Shown: piece by piece, positions 11,536 through 22,652 of the stretch
Position numbering within the stretch: position 1 is the stretch's first letter
How the letters are laid out: each line of letters starts with the position of its first letter
Source: Vibrio algicola
GTDB taxonomy: Bacteria; Pseudomonadota; Gammaproteobacteria; Enterobacterales; Vibrionaceae
Reading direction: 5' to 3'
Assembly: GCF_009601765.2 (NCBI RefSeq)
Contig: NZ_CP045699.1
Span: 2,294,001-2,358,000 of the forward strand
DNA: 64,000 nucleotides
Notes under the pieces: generated by a model
The model's database searches: none
What the model was told of the DNA's origin: nothing
The model's input: the letters and a program-made list of their open reading frames with translations, nothing else
Position numbers and translations under genes: made by a program

Positions 11536-12720
11536 TTAAGCGATAACTTTAGCAACAACACCAGCACCAACAGTACGGCCGCCTTCACGGATTGCGAAAC
11601 GTAGACCTTCGTCCATCGCGATTGGTGCGATTAGAGTTACTATCATTTGTACGTTATCGCCAGGCATTACCATTTCAACGCCTTCTGGCAATTGAATGTC
11701 GCCAGTTACGTCCGTTGTACGGAAGTAGAACTGTGGACGGTAACCTTTGAAGAAAGGAGTATGACGACCACCTTCATCTTTTGAAAGTACGTATACTTCT
11801 GATTCAAAAGTTGTGTGTGGGTTGATTGAACCTTTAGCAGCCAATACTTGACCACGTTCAACGTCATCACGCTTAGTACCACGTAGAAGTGCACCAACGT
11901 TCTCACCTGCACGACCTTCGTCAAGCAGTTTACGGAACATTTCAACACCAGTACAAGTAGAAAGAGTAGTATCTTTGATACCAACGATTTCAACTTCGTC
12001 ACCTACGCGTAGGATACCGCGCTCGATACGACCTGTTACAACAGTACCACGACCTTGAATTGAGAAAACATCTTCAATTGGAAGTAGGAACGGTTGGTCA
12101 ACAGCACGCTCTGGTTCTGGGATGTAGTTATCTAGTGCTTCTGCAAGCTCAACGATTTTGTCTTCCCACTCTTTTTCGCCGTTTAGAGCGCCAAGAGCTG
12201 AACCTTGGATTACTGGTAAATCATCACCTGGGTAATCGTATTCACAAAGAAGTTCACGAACTTCCATTTCTACTAGTTCTAGTAGTTCTTCGTCATCTAC
12301 CATGTCACATTTGTTCATGAATACGATGATGAAAGGAATACCAACTTGACGACCAAGTAGGATGTGCTCACGAGTTTGTGGCATAGGGCCATCAGTCGCA
12401 GCAACAACTAGGATACCGCCGTCCATTTGAGCAGCACCAGTGATCATGTTTTTAACATAATCGGCGTGTCCTGGGCAATCTACGTGTGCGTAGTGACGAG
12501 CAGGAGTATCGTACTCAACGTGAGAAGTAGCGATTGTGATACCACGTTCGCGCTCTTCTGGAGCGTTATCGATAGATGCGAAATCTTTAGCAACACCACC
12601 GTACACTTTTGCAAGTGTAGTACAGATAGCAGCAGTAAGAGTTGTTTTACCGTGGTCAACGTGGCCGATAGTACCAACGTTTACGTGCGGTTTCGTACGT
12701 TCAAATTTTTCTTTAGACAC
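11536..12720 (-). CDS. tuf: elongation factor Tu
   Basis: A 394-residue EF-Tu that carries aminoacyl-tRNA to the ribosome. G1 motif [10 protein letters not shown]3 DCPGH and G4 NKCD are intact. Translation starts at GTG (12718-12720) behind AAGGA. It follows fusA, so it is the str-operon copy (tufA position), with its own promoter in the gap. Any second copy lies outside the window. Confidence 0.97.
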   Translation of the reverse strand: MSKEKFERTKPHVNVGTIGHVDHGKTTLTAAICTTLAKVYGGVAKDFASIDNAPEERERGITIATSHVEYDTPARHYAHVDCPGHADYVKNMITGAAQMDGGILVVAATDGPMPQTREHILLGRQVGIPFIIVFMNKCDMVDDEELLELVEMEVRELLCEYDYPGDDLPVIQGSALGALNGEKEWEDKIVELAEALDNYIPEPERAVDQPFLLPIEDVFSIQGRGTVVTGRIERGILRVGDEVEIVGIKDTTLSTCTGVEMFRKLLDEGRAGENVGALLRGTKRDDVERGQVLAAKGSINPHTTFESEVYVLSKDEGGRHTPFFKGYRPQFYFRTTDVTGDIQLPEGVEMVMPGDNVQMIVTLIAPIAMDEGLRFAIREGGRTVGAGVVAKVIA

Positions 12721-12785
12721 AATCGTGTTCCTTCCTAGTTATGATTCGTCTTGATCAAAAGGATCAAAACGCGTCAGAATTTGCT

Positions 12786-12814
12786 ATTTTATGCGTCAAC
12801 TTTCATCAACGCAA
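12786..12814 (-). promoter_or_regulatory. tuf promoter
   Basis: Minus-strand TTGCGT (12809-12814), 17 bp, TAAAAT (12786-12791), about 65 bp before the tuf GTG in the 184-bp fusA-tuf gap. It would allow tuf transcription independent of fusA. Confidence 0.7.
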
Positions 12815-12904
12815 TAGATTCGTTACTTAATCCGCCAATTGTTTTCATGACCAAATTGTTCAAAAAACGCTTAGTATCATCAAGTAGCCGTGTAATAACG
12901 TTTA

Positions 12905-15001
12905 TTAACCACGCTCGGCAATAATTGCTTGTGCAACATTCTTCGGCACTTCCGCATACTCACAAAATTCCATTGAGTATGAAGCACGACCTTGAGTTGC
13001 TGAACGTAAGTCGGTAGCGTAACCAAACATAACAGACAGTGGAACTTTGGCTCGAATAATTTTCAAACCAGCATTGCCTTCGTCCATTCCTTCGATAATG
13101 CCGCGGCGACGGTTAATATCACCAACCACATCCCCCATCCAATCTTCAGGGGTAGTTACTTCAACTTTCATTACAGGTTCTAAAAGCACAGGTTGCGCTT
13201 GCAGGGCACCATTCTTGAAAGCCATTGAGGCGGCAATTTTAAACGCCATCTCACTTGAGTCGACATCATGATATGAGCCATCAAATAGCGTTGCTTTGAT
13301 ATCCATAACAGGATAACCAGCTAGCACACCATTATTCATCTGCTCTTCAATACCTTGCGATATTGAGCTGATGTATTCACTAGGAACAGCACCAGCCACG
13401 ATTTCGTCTACAAAAACAAATCCTTGATCTTTCTCAGACGGTTCGAGTCTCAGCCATACATGACCATATTGACCCCGACCCACTGTTTCACGAATGAATT
13501 TGCCTTCTATTTCTGTTTTGCCTCGAATGGTCTCACGATACGCCACTTGAGGATTACCAACATTACAGTCAACGCTGAATTCACGTTTCATGCGGTCAAC
13601 TATAATATCTAAGTGTAGCTCACCCATGCCAGAAATTAAGGTCTGACCGGTTTCATTATCCGTTTCAACTCGGAATGATGGATCTTCCGCTGCTAACTTA
13701 GCGAGAGCAATCGCCATTTTATCTTGATCGGCTTGCGAGCGTGGTTCAACCACAATTTGAATTACCGGTTCAGGAAATTCCATTCGCTCTAGGATAACTT
13801 TATGATTTTGATCGCACAGAGTATCGCCAGTCGTGACATCTTTAAGGCCAATAACGGCAGCAATATCACCGGCTAAAACTTGTTTTACTTCTTCACGCTT
13901 ATTCGAGTGCATTTGTACAATGCGCCCCAAGCGTTCACGCTTTTGCTTAACCGAGTTATAAACAGTATCACCAGTATTAATCACGCCCGAATAGACACGA
14001 ATAAATGCCAATGTGCCCACAAATGGGTCGGTCGCAATTTTAAATGCTAACGCAGAGAATGGTTCGGTATCATCTGCATGACGCTCAACATCTTTTTCAT
14101 TGTCATCAATGCCTTTTATCGCAGGGACATCGATAGGTGATGGCAAGTAATCAATTACCGCATCAAGTGCCGCTTGAACACCTTTGTTTTTAAACGCTGA
14201 ACCGCAAGTCGCCAAAACAATCTCATTGTTTAGTGTGCGAGTACGAAGTGCTTGTTTAATTTCAGCTTCGGTTAACTCTTCACCTTCAAGGTACTTATCC
14301 ATCAACTCTTCTGAAGCTTCCGCTGCCGCTTCAATTAAGTTGGTGCGCCATTCTTCAGCTAATTCTTGAATATCTGCTGGAATATCTTCATACGTGAAGG
14401 TCATACCTTGATCGGCATCATTCCAGTTAATCGCTTTCATCTTGATAAGGTCAATTACGCCTTTAAAATTCTCTTCGCAACCAATATTGATTTGCAGAGG
14501 AACCGGAGTCGCACCAAGACGATTTTTAATTTGTTCAATCACACGGAAAAAATCCGCACCGGTACGGTCCATTTTATTGACGAACACGATACGAGGTACA
14601 TGATATTTATCCGCTTGACGCCAAACTGTTTCAGATTGAGGTTCAACACCTGATGAACCACAAAAAACCACGACGGCGCCATCAAGTACACGCAATGAAC
14701 GCTCAACTTCAATGGTGAAATCTACGTGTCCCGGGGTGTCAATAATATTAATGCGGTGGTCGTCAAATTGAGCTTCCATACCACGCCAAAAAGTAGTGGT
14801 CGCAGCTGAGGTGATAGTAATCCCACGCTCTTGCTCTTGCTCCATCCAATCCATGGTAGCGGCGCCATCATGGACTTCGCCGATCTTATGAGAAAGACCG
14901 GTATAGAACAGAATACGTTCAGTTGTGGTTGTTTTACCTGCATCTACGTGCGCACAAATACCAATGTTGCGGTAACGCTCTATAGGGGTTTTACGAGCCA
15001 C
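12905..15001 (-). CDS. fusA: elongation factor G
   Basis: A 698-residue EF-G, the GTPase driving translocation and, with RRF, ribosome recycling. G1 [14 protein letters not shown]3 DTPGHVDF and G4 NKMD are present, followed by domains II-V. The start is GTG at 14999-15001 ([14 protein letters not shown]) seven bases after AAGGA; the longer frame upstream is not used. Unusually it is separated from rpsG by 223 bp containing a terminator. Confidence 0.97.
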   Translation of the reverse strand: MARKTPIERYRNIGICAHVDAGKTTTTERILFYTGLSHKIGEVHDGAATMDWMEQEQERGITITSAATTTFWRGMEAQFDDHRINIIDTPGHVDFTIEVERSLRVLDGAVVVFCGSSGVEPQSETVWRQADKYHVPRIVFVNKMDRTGADFFRVIEQIKNRLGATPVPLQINIGCEENFKGVIDLIKMKAINWNDADQGMTFTYEDIPADIQELAEEWRTNLIEAAAEASEELMDKYLEGEELTEAEIKQALRTRTLNNEIVLATCGSAFKNKGVQAALDAVIDYLPSPIDVPAIKGIDDNEKDVERHADDTEPFSALAFKIATDPFVGTLAFIRVYSGVINTGDTVYNSVKQKRERLGRIVQMHSNKREEVKQVLAGDIAAVIGLKDVTTGDTLCDQNHKVILERMEFPEPVIQIVVEPRSQADQDKMAIALAKLAAEDPSFRVETDNETGQTLISGMGELHLDIIVDRMKREFSVDCNVGNPQVAYRETIRGKTEIEGKFIRETVGRGQYGHVWLRLEPSEKDQGFVFVDEIVAGAVPSEYISSISQGIEEQMNNGVLAGYPVMDIKATLFDGSYHDVDSSEMAFKIAASMAFKNGALQAQPVLLEPVMKVEVTTPEDWMGDVVGDINRRRGIIEGMDEGNAGLKIIRAKVPLSVMFGYATDLRSATQGRASYSMEFCEYAEVPKNVAQAIIAERG

Positions 15002-15151
15002 AATTGTATCCTTATTAACTAATACCATTTCAATAAATGACTGCCAACGTTGTGCAATATCTAGTGAAATGGGAATCAAAACCTCAGGCTTAACCTGACG
15101 TGCTACACTATTTCAATTTTATTTGATGAGATTTTTGTTGCTTGAAATAGC

Positions 15152-15181
15152 AAAAAAGTGCTGCGAGAAAACTCGCAGCAC
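15152..15181 (-). terminator. terminator between rpsG and fusA
   Basis: A perfect 10-bp stem GTGCTGCGAG/CTCGCAGCAC (15158-15181) followed on the minus strand by TTTTTT. It lies 44 bp after the rpsG stop and inside what is usually one continuous str operon, so fusA expression needs read-through or its own promoter. Confidence 0.9.
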
Positions 15182-15224
15182 AGAAGGTAGAACTAACGCT
15201 GCCTCTTTGTAAACAAAGAGTCTA

Positions 15225-15695
15225 TTACCAGCGGTAGTGTGCGAACGCTTTGTTCGCGTCTGCCATGCGGTGAACGTCTTCACGTTTCTTAACAGCAGTA
15301 CCTTTGTTTTCTGACGCATCTAGCATTTCAGCAGCTAGGCGCATTGCCATAGATTTTTCACCACGCTTACGCGCAGCTTCAACCATCCAGCGCATAGCAA
15401 GAGCGTTACGGCGAACCGGACGAACTTCTACAGGCACTTGGTAAGTTGAACCACCCACACGGCGAGATTTAACTTCTACCGATGGACGAATATTTTCAAG
15501 AGCTTCTTCGAATACAGCTAAGTGATCTTTACCAGATTTCTCAGCCATAGTATCTAGTGCAGTGTAAACAATTTTTTCAGCAGTTGATTTCTTACCATCA
15601 ACCATAAGGATGTTTACAAATTTTGCCAGCAATTCTGATTTGAATTTAGGATCTGGTAGGATCTTACGCTGGCCTATTACGCGACGACGTGGCAT
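15225..15695 (-). CDS. rpsG: 30S ribosomal protein S7
   Basis: A 156-residue S7, the primary binder of the 16S 3' major domain and, in E. coli, a translational repressor of the str operon. Basic N-terminus [22 protein letters not shown] is typical. Follows rpsL. Confidence 0.98.
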   Translation of the reverse strand: MPRRRVIGQRKILPDPKFKSELLAKFVNILMVDGKKSTAEKIVYTALDTMAEKSGKDHLAVFEEALENIRPSVEVKSRRVGGSTYQVPVEVRPVRRNALAMRWMVEAARKRGEKSMAMRLAAEMLDASENKGTAVKKREDVHRMADANKAFAHYRW

Positions 15696-15809
15696 GGATG
15701 TTTCTCCGTTGTCTTCTTCAGGTTATCCAAAACTTTTCAGTTTTTTCAAAATACAATATATTTTAGTGTTTGGCCTTACTTAACGTTTTCTTTTTTTACA
15801 AAAGAGACA

Positions 15810-16241
<432 letters not shown>

Positions 16242-16275
16242 CTATATTTCATATAATGAGAAATAGGGACGCAAA

Positions 16276-16304
16276 ATTTTATGCATCAAAGGTGTGTGTG
16301 TCAA
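16276..16304 (-). promoter_or_regulatory. str operon promoter
   Basis: Minus-strand TTGACA (16299-16304), 17 bp, TAAAAT (16276-16281): consensus -35 and 5/6 -10, about 90 bp before rpsL. Confidence 0.85.
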
Positions 16305-16370
16305 GAAATAACCAATCTTAGTCACGGTATTTTTTTTATTTCACCGTGTTGAGATGACCTATTATAAAGA

Positions 16371-16652
16371 TCATTCCCACGTCATCGATTGTTGATGCTG
16401 TTCGGAAAGCAAAACAAAATCATAGTAATCAACAGCTTGGCAAGTATCAACACAATCTAACACTAAACCTCTCGCCTCTAAATCTTGTTTTAAATAGAGA
16501 TAAGGATCTTTTGGATCTTTTTTATTTGATTGGTCGTTTTTTGCTTCAATTGCGTGATAAACGGCATCTTCAATCAATAAAATCACATCGTCAGGCATCA
16601 AATAGGCTGATGCTTGCGCTAATGCTGGGCTGTTTTTCACGATATGGAGCAT
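16371..16652 (-). CDS. tusB: sulfurtransferase complex subunit TusB
   Basis: A 93-residue DsrH/TusB protein (MLHIVKNSPALAQASAYL). With TusC and TusD it forms the heterohexamer that passes sulfur from TusA to TusE for 2-thiolation of tRNA wobble uridine by MnmA. Third gene of a tight tusD-tusC-tusB cluster upstream of rpsL, as in E. coli. Confidence 0.93.
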   Translation of the reverse strand: MLHIVKNSPALAQASAYLMPDDVILLIEDAVYHAIEAKNDQSNKKDPKDPYLYLKQDLEARGLVLDCVDTCQAVDYYDFVLLSEQHQQSMTWE

Positions 16653-16683
16653 CTTAATCCTGCCAATGAATGAAGGTTGAGGA

Positions 16684-17037
16684 TCAAAAACTGAGCAGTT
16701 TCTGACAGTGATGAATTTTTTGGTTGAGTTCCGCTTGGCTTAAGATCGTGACGGGGATCAGCAAGCTTGATGGTTCAATTTGATAACGCTGTAATGAGGT
16801 TTGACAGACATAAATATTGTCGATGTCATACAAATCTAATAACTTAAATGCCGCGGCATAATCTCGGGAGAGCACTTGTTTTGGATCTTGATTCACCAAT
16901 AACTGTGTTACGCCAGCGCCAATAAAAAATACTTCGATGTCTTCACTGTAGGCCGAAGTTGCCAGCAGTGCATCAAGCCCTTCACGACCTTTGCTTGTGC
17001 TGTGGGGAAATGAACGAAAAACAAAGCCTAATTTCAT
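16684..17037 (-). CDS. tusC: sulfurtransferase complex subunit TusC
   Basis: A 117-residue DsrF/TusC protein (KLGFVFRSFPHSTSKGREGLDALLATSAY...). Non-catalytic partner in the TusBCD sulfur relay. Its ATG overlaps the tusD stop by one base, so the pair is translationally coupled. Confidence 0.93.
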   Translation of the reverse strand: MKLGFVFRSFPHSTSKGREGLDALLATSAYSEDIEVFFIGAGVTQLLVNQDPKQVLSRDYAAAFKLLDLYDIDNIYVCQTSLQRYQIEPSSLLIPVTILSQAELNQKIHHCQKLLSF

Positions 17038-17438
17038 TAGAACTGCACCACTCTGTCTTGGGTTAGCATTGCCGTGGCTAAACCGCCCAAACCTGCCAAT
17101 TCAAACGATTCAGCGGTATTAGACGCGAGTAACTTATGTGTTTTAGCTTCATTGCTATCAACAATGCCACGCCGCAGTGATGCCGCCACACAGGACTCCA
17201 ATCGAACTCCATGCTGCTGAGCAAGATCCTTCCATGCTTGGGTAAGATCAAATTCATCATTGGCCGGTAGGATCAAACTCGAGGCATTGTGCACCCCATC
17301 TTGATAAAAGAACACGCTGACTAAGCGATGCCCTCTGGCAATTAACGCATTGGCAAACTGATAGGCATGGCGCGCCGATTGACTGCCATACACCGAACCA
17401 TTCACTAATAATGTATACGTTAAAGGCTGTTCGGTCAC
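17037..17438 (-). CDS. tusD: sulfurtransferase complex subunit TusD
   Basis: A 133-residue DsrE/TusD protein, the subunit that carries the persulfide on a conserved cysteine; the Cys in [14 protein letters not shown] is the candidate. It overlaps the yheO stop by 4 nt, so yheO-tusDCB is one unit. Confidence 0.93.
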   Translation of the reverse strand: MTEQPLTYTLLVNGSVYGSQSARHAYQFANALIARGHRLVSVFFYQDGVHNASSLILPANDEFDLTQAWKDLAQQHGVRLESCVAASLRRGIVDSNEAKTHKLLASNTAESFELAGLGGLATAMLTQDRVVQF

Positions 17439-18157
17439 TTTTCGCCATCCTCAATTTTACGCTGACGAATGTACAAATAGACCGTATGCTTTGAGATATT
17501 CAAACGATCGGCCACTCGGTTGATCGCGTCTTTAATATCAAAGATCCCTTTATCATAAAGATCCATCACGATCTGGCGATTCTTGGTATTATTCGAAACT
17601 GATTTGTCGGCATTAATTTCTTCGATTGTACGTTCAACCGTTTGATCCACCAGCTCTTCAACATCACTGGCAAAGTTAACCGATGATGCCGCTTCTTCGG
17701 CTTCTGCGGTTGGCATAAAGGCATGCAATACATCAGAAAATGGTGCATCTAAGTTAATATTAATACATAACAGACCAATCACTCGCTGTTCGCCATTACG
17801 GATCGCAATGGTGATCGACTTCATCAATACGCCGCCCTTAGCGCGAGTAAAGTATGAACGTGAGAAGTTACGCTCAGAGCCTTCGATGTCTTTGAGCATT
17901 TTAAGTGCCAATACCGTGATCGGCGAACCCACTTGACGGCCGGTATTCTCACCATTAGCAATTTTAATCGCTGAAGTATTTAAGTCTTCTAGTGAGTGTA
18001 AAACAATCTCACAATAGCTGCCAATTAAGCTAGCAAGACCATCAACAACCGCCTCATAAGAATGCAGAATGATCTTATCGTGTTCCGAAAATGGCTTGGC
18101 ATGGACCGATTCAATTTCTAACAACGCTTCAGAATGAACTGCTTCAGAGCTCTCCAT
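17435..18157 (-). CDS. yheO: YheO family PAS/HTH regulator
   Basis: A 240-residue protein with an N-terminal YheO-like PAS domain (about 22-135, with [10 protein letters not shown] and [20 protein letters not shown]) and a C-terminal HTH_22 segment ([26 protein letters not shown]). The target is unknown. The start is set at 18155-18157 behind GAGG, giving the E. coli length; the frame upstream is unrelated sequence. Confidence 0.9.
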   Translation of the reverse strand: MESSEAVHSEALLEIESVHAKPFSEHDKIILHSYEAVVDGLASLIGSYCEIVLHSLEDLNTSAIKIANGENTGRQVGSPITVLALKMLKDIEGSERNFSRSYFTRAKGGVLMKSITIAIRNGEQRVIGLLCININLDAPFSDVLHAFMPTAEAEEAASSVNFASDVEELVDQTVERTIEEINADKSVSNNTKNRQIVMDLYDKGIFDIKDAINRVADRLNISKHTVYLYIRQRKIEDGEK

Positions 18158-18296
18158 ATCTACCTCAACCAAAATTGTATAAATTAAAAAAATTGATGTA
18201 AGTTTATCAGAAAATTTGAATTTGGCATTATCCAGTCCACTATATGATGATATAGAGCAAGTTTCTTCGTCAGACCTCCCAAAGGACAGCAATAAA

Positions 18297-18319
18297 AAAG
18301 GCCTATCAAATAGGCCTTT
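18297..18319 (-). terminator. fkpA terminator
   Basis: Hairpin AAAGGCCTA/TAGGCCTTT followed on the minus strand by T residues, about 75 bp after fkpA and before yheO. Confidence 0.8.
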
Positions 18320-18392
18320 GGATTATTTTCACCGGCATTTATTGCCAGTGAATAATATTGTCACTACTCATGTTAAGTAGTGTGACAACACC

Positions 18393-19199
18393 TTATTTAT
18401 GCGCAGGTGCTTGTGGCGCTGCGTCTGCTTTAACTGACATTAATTCGATTTCGAATACTAATGTAGAGTTTGCAGGAATAGTTGGCGTATCTTGTGCGCC
18501 GTAAGCTAGCTCTGGTGGGATAACAACTTGGTATTTAGAACCGACTTTCATTAACTGAACTGCTTCCGTCCAACCAGGGATCACGCGGTTAAGTGGGAAA
18601 GTTGCAGGTTCTTTACGATCGTATGAGCTATCGAATTTCTTACCATCGATAAGTTTACCTTCGTAGTTCACAACCACAGTGTCTGTTGCTTTTGGAGTGA
18701 CACCTGTGCCTTCTTTTTCTACTTTGTACATGATGCCAGATTTAGTGGTTTTTACGCCGTCTTCTTTAGCAAATTTAGCACGGAACTCTTCACCCGCTTT
18801 GATAGAAGCGGCTGATTTTTCTTTTGCTTTGGCTTGCATTTTTTCTTGCACGCGTTTGTCTAGGTTTTGCAGCACCGCTTTAGTGTCTTCTTCCGTCATG
18901 CCAGATTTCTTAGCAAACGAATCTTCGATACCTTTCAATACGATCTCTTTATCTAACTTGATACCGATCTCAGCTGGTTTTTCAATACTAGTATTTAGGT
19001 AGTTCGCGAAAGAAGTACCGATTGCATAAGCGGCTTTTTCGTCGTCAGTTTTGTATTGAGTCATCGCAGGAGAAGCAGCAGATACCGCTTGCTCTGTTTT
19101 TGGCGCAGTAGCCGGAGCTTCTTTTGCGTCTTCTTTTTGACAACCTACAGCCAGTAATACAGTTGCTGCTAGCAGCGATACTTTAAAAATCGATTTCAT
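18393..19199 (-). CDS. fkpA: FKBP-type peptidyl-prolyl isomerase FkpA
   Basis: A 268-residue periplasmic PPIase and chaperone. Layout: signal peptide ending in a lipobox (LLAVGC, Cys20), a low-complexity linker, an N-terminal dimerisation domain (about 50-150), and a C-terminal FKBP domain with VNYEGKLIDGKKFDSS and VIPGWTEAV. The lipobox predicts a lipoprotein, whereas E. coli FkpA is soluble. Divergent from slyX. Confidence 0.93.
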   Translation of the reverse strand: MKSIFKVSLLAATVLLAVGCQKEDAKEAPATAPKTEQAVSAASPAMTQYKTDDEKAAYAIGTSFANYLNTSIEKPAEIGIKLDKEIVLKGIEDSFAKKSGMTEEDTKAVLQNLDKRVQEKMQAKAKEKSAASIKAGEEFRAKFAKEDGVKTTKSGIMYKVEKEGTGVTPKATDTVVVNYEGKLIDGKKFDSSYDRKEPATFPLNRVIPGWTEAVQLMKVGSKYQVVIPPELAYGAQDTPTIPANSTLVFEIELMSVKADAAPQAPAHK

Positions 19200-19575
19200 T
19201 AAATTCTCCAGCGTGATGGCAGTCCATCATCGTGTTCATTAAAAAGTTTATTGCAGTATATGCTTTGCGCCGTTATGACACCGCGAGGCATATTACCTAC
19301 TTATACTCAAAGTCTTTGTTAGCAGACCGTGTTTTTTGATCAAAGTTCATAATTTAATTGTAATTTATCTTACTTTTTTCAGTTATTGCAATAAAGCATG
19401 ATACTTATTACATAAACCTAACAAAGCCATAACTTGCAGCCGTGGAATCATAGTTAATCATTAACCAAGTTGTCATATTTCAAGCGGTGGTTAATTCACG
19501 GAAATAAGCTCGCGTTCAGTCAATAAAACTATGTATAATCTTGTCACTGTTTGGCTTACTTTTATTGGAACACTA
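19200..19575. other. fkpA-slyX divergent intergenic region
   Basis: 376 bp without a supported gene. It must hold the fkpA (minus) and slyX (plus) promoters; I could not pick convincing -35/-10 pairs. A frame opening at 19531 is only an upstream extension of slyX. Confidence 0.5.
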
Positions 19576-19806
19576 ATGACAACCTCAGCAAGCGACGATC
19601 TTCTTAAACAACGCATTGACGATTTAGAGTGTCAATTAGCTTTTCAAGAGCAAACCATCAGCGAGTTAAATGATGCATTAAGCCAACAACAATTACTTAT
19701 TACTCGCATGCAAGACCAAATGAAATTTGTGGTTGGTAAAGTCAAAAATTTAGATGCGTCTAATTTAGTGGACTCTTCAGAAGAAACCCCACCACCGCAT
19801 TATTAA
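19576..19806 (+). CDS. slyX: SlyX family protein
   Basis: A 76-residue coiled-coil protein of unknown function ending in the family's hallmark ETPPPHY. The start is set at the ATG giving MTTSASDDLLKQRIDDLE, because residues encoded further upstream do not resemble SlyX. It is convergent with slyD. Confidence 0.9.
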   Translation: MTTSASDDLLKQRIDDLECQLAFQEQTISELNDALSQQQLLITRMQDQMKFVVGKVKNLDASNLVDSSEETPPPHY

Positions 19807-19849
19807 TGACATTAAATAAACCGACTTAATCATGAAACTTTGATCCTAC

Positions 19850-19884
19850 AAAAAAGCGCTGAACCAATTGGTTAGCGCTTTTTT
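19850..19884. terminator. bidirectional slyX/slyD terminator
   Basis: Stem AAAAAAGCGCT-ACCA/TGGTT-AGCGCTTTTTT with an A-tract on one side and T-tract on the other, sitting between convergent slyX and slyD. Confidence 0.9.
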
Positions 19885-19899
19885 ATTATTCATTAAAGA

Positions 19900-20466
19900 T
19901 TAGTGAGAGCAACCGCAGCCGCCATTTCCATCACAACCTTCTTTTTTCTCTTCTTTTTCATGACCACCACAGCAACCACCTTCGTGATCATGGTCGTGAC
20001 CCGCTTGATGTACATGGCCGTGCGCCATTTCTTCTTCAGTTGCTGCGCGTACCGCAACCACTTCAACATCAAATGTTAGCGTTTGACCCGCAAGCATGTG
20101 GTTACCGTCAACCACAACTTCATCGCCATCAACTTCAGTGATTTCTACTGGGATTTGACCTTGGTCGGTATCGGCTAAGAAACGCATACCTACTTCGATT
20201 TCATCCACACCGTGGAAAACATTAGCAGGAACACGTTGAACAAGACCTTCATTGTGCTCACCGTAAGCGTCTTCTGGAGCAATAACAGCATTGAACTTGT
20301 CGCCTTGTGCTTTGCCGTTAAGTTCGTTCTCTAAACCAGAGATCAAGTTGTTGTGACCATGTAGATAATCCAGTGGTGCTTCCACTGTAGATTGGTCTAC
20401 GACGACGCCGTCTTCCGTTTTTACTTGGTATGCTAGGCTAACAACAACGTTTTTTTCAATATTCAT
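19900..20466 (-). CDS. slyD: FKBP-type peptidyl-prolyl isomerase SlyD
   Basis: A 188-residue cytoplasmic PPIase, chaperone and nickel-binding protein. FKBP domain with inserted flap (residues 1-145), then a His/Cys/Glu-rich tail (AHGHVHQAGHDHDHEGGCCGGH...GCGCSH) that binds metal and supplies hydrogenase maturation in E. coli. Start at 20464-20466 behind GGAG gives the family N-terminus. Confidence 0.95.
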   Translation of the reverse strand: MNIEKNVVVSLAYQVKTEDGVVVDQSTVEAPLDYLHGHNNLISGLENELNGKAQGDKFNAVIAPEDAYGEHNEGLVQRVPANVFHGVDEIEVGMRFLADTDQGQIPVEITEVDGDEVVVDGNHMLAGQTLTFDVEVVAVRAATEEEMAHGHVHQAGHDHDHEGGCCGGHEKEEKKEGCDGNGGCGCSH

Positions 20467-20556
20467 ATTCGCTCCAGACACAGATTAGGCATAAAGGATG
20501 AATGAGCACCTAATCGTTATGAGACAAATAATGGGGATAAGTTCGGCAAATTTCAA

Positions 20557-20820
20557 TCATTCAGGCTTAAAAATCCCAATCATTTGCTCAGAGGCGTAAG
20601 CAGACTGCTCGACAGTGACCACTTGTGGCTGTGCCGCAGTTGATTTTTTATCCCCTAATTCAGAGGCTTGCTGTTCTTTTTCTGGGTTCTGGCGTTCTAG
20701 ATAGTCGCATTCGACACATTCAACCATTTCGATGTTGTTGTCATGCCACACCCGCAAACTGTCCGATTCTCCACAGCTTGGGCATTTTGCTCCGGCAATA
20801 AATCGTTTCTTAATTGTCAT
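20557..20820 (-). CDS. yheV: YheV family putative zinc ribbon protein
   Basis: An 87-residue protein (MTIKKRFIAGAKCPSCGESD...VECVECDYLERQ...QMIGIFKPE). Two CxxC pairs form a predicted zinc ribbon; function unknown. It is about 20 residues longer than E. coli YheV through a linker before the conserved MIGIF end. It lies 10 bp after kefB. Confidence 0.88.
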   Translation of the reverse strand: MTIKKRFIAGAKCPSCGESDSLRVWHDNNIEMVECVECDYLERQNPEKEQQASELGDKKSTAAQPQVVTVEQSAYASEQMIGIFKPE

Positions 20821-20830
20821 ATTGTCTCCG

Positions 20831-22624
20831 TTAATCCCAATGATTTTGGGTTTTTCGATCGCTTTCCATTTCACGCGCAAATATTTCTTCTAATTCAATC
20901 CGTGCTTCTTTGGCTCTAAGGCCGGTGTCTTTATCTTCACTATGTTGAGGTAATAACTCTTTTAGCATGGTGGTGTCGAGTTTTTTAAAGTGTGCTTCTG
21001 CTCGCTTGGCCTGATAAGGATGCATGCCCAACTCAGTTAACACTTGGCGACCTAAATCTAATGCTCCTAAAAAGGTTTCGCGTGAAAATAAAGTCACGCC
21101 AATATTGAGTAATTGATAAGCTTCAACCCGACTGCGCGCTCGTGCCATTACTTTCAGATTGGGAAAATGCTGCTTACACAATTCGGCAATTTTTAACACT
21201 TCATCTGGTGAATCGGTACAAATGGCAATCGCTTCGGCTTGCTCTGCCCCTGCCGCCCTGAGTAAATCCAGTTGAGTGGCATCGCCGTAATACACTTTAT
21301 AGCCAAACTTGCGTAATACTTGGATTTGACTGGGATCGCTTTCTAATACCGTAATGCGAATTTTATTGGCGTACAGCAAGCGGCCCACCACTTGGCCAAA
21401 ACGCCCAAAGCCAGCCACGATCACTCTTGGCTCTTCATTAACCACATCCGATTGCATGTCATCCTGCACATTAATGGTACGGCTAAACCATTTTTGTTGC
21501 GCCAGTAAGATCAGGGGGGTGGTCATCATGGATAAGCTCACTACCACCAGCAAGAACGACGTCATCTCGGTTCCAAGCAGCCCTTGCCCTGATGCGGCGG
21601 TAAACAACACAAAAGCAAACTCACCGCCTTGGCTCAATATAGCCGCCATTCGACTGCGTGCTTTGGCTCGAGTGCCCATTAAGCGCGCCAAGCCGTAAAT
21701 CAATAATCCTTTGATGGTGACTAAGGCCACCACCGCCAATAGAATTTTGATTGGATATAACCCCAACAAGCCTAAATTGACCGCCATGCCAACCGACATA
21801 AAGAACAACCCCAGCAGCAAACCTTTAAATGGTTCAATCGCGCTTTCTAATTCATGACGGTATTCACTCTCTGCCAGTAAAACGCCGGCCAAAAAAGTCC
21901 CTAACGCCATGGATAAACCGAGTTTTTGCATGATCACCGAAATACCAATCACCAACAATAATGCAGCGACAGTAAACAGTTCTCGTACTCGGCTCATCAC
22001 CACAAAGCGAAAAATAGGTCGCAATAAATAATGGCCTCCGACTAATAACCCGACCACACCACCAATCATCCATACCGCATCTAACCAATCGCCGCCCACA
22101 TTGCCTGCCAATAATGGCAACATAGCAAGCATGGGGATCACAGCGATATCTTGGAATAACAAAATCGCAAAACCTGACTGTCCGGTTTCGGTGCCGCCCA
22201 GCCCTTGCTCTTCAATCACTCGCAAAGCAATCGCAGTAGAAGACAACGCCAACCCCATCCCGATCACTAAGCTGTTTTGCCAGCTAATGCCAAACCAATG
22301 GGCAATCGCAGAGAGAATTAATGTGGTCACCACCACTTGTGCGCCGCCTAAACCTAAAATAGGAATACGCATTTGCCATAGTTTTTTAGGGTTCAATTCT
22401 AAACCGATCAAAAACAGCAATAACACCACACCAAATTCCGCAAAGTGCATGACGCTGTCGACATCACTAATCAGCCCTAATCCCCAAGGACCAATCGCAA
22501 TACCGGCCAACAAATACCCAAGCACTGAGCCTAAGCCAAAACGTTGCGCCAGCGGCACCGCAATCACCGCTGCCGATAAAAAGACTACGCCACTTTCTAA
22601 TAATTCAAAGGTTGTTGGTGCCAT
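20831..22624 (-). CDS. kefB: glutathione-regulated K+/H+ antiporter KefB
   Basis: A 597-residue CPA2 antiporter: about 12 membrane helices (1-380), then a cytoplasmic RCK/TrkA-N domain starting VIVAGFGRFGQVVGRLLY that binds nucleotide and glutathione adducts, then a charged tail. Kef systems release K+ and acidify the cytoplasm in response to electrophiles. It is preceded by its ancillary oxidoreductase gene kefG, 28 bp upstream. Confidence 0.92.
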   Translation of the reverse strand: MAPTTFELLESGVVFLSAAVIAVPLAQRFGLGSVLGYLLAGIAIGPWGLGLISDVDSVMHFAEFGVVLLLFLIGLELNPKKLWQMRIPILGLGGAQVVVTTLILSAIAHWFGISWQNSLVIGMGLALSSTAIALRVIEEQGLGGTETGQSGFAILLFQDIAVIPMLAMLPLLAGNVGGDWLDAVWMIGGVVGLLVGGHYLLRPIFRFVVMSRVRELFTVAALLLVIGISVIMQKLGLSMALGTFLAGVLLAESEYRHELESAIEPFKGLLLGLFFMSVGMAVNLGLLGLYPIKILLAVVALVTIKGLLIYGLARLMGTRAKARSRMAAILSQGGEFAFVLFTAASGQGLLGTEMTSFLLVVVSLSMMTTPLILLAQQKWFSRTINVQDDMQSDVVNEEPRVIVAGFGRFGQVVGRLLYANKIRITVLESDPSQIQVLRKFGYKVYYGDATQLDLLRAAGAEQAEAIAICTDSPDEVLKIAELCKQHFPNLKVMARARSRVEAYQLLNIGVTLFSRETFLGALDLGRQVLTELGMHPYQAKRAEAHFKKLDTTMLKELLPQHSEDKDTGLRAKEARIELEEIFAREMESDRKTQNHWD

Positions 22625-22652
22625 TTACACTCCTTGTTTCGCCAAGTCGATG

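Noticed and set aside
15119..15319. Minus-strand frame overlapping the end of rpsG
   Set aside because: It runs through the rpsG 3' end out of frame and across the terminator hairpin; not a gene.
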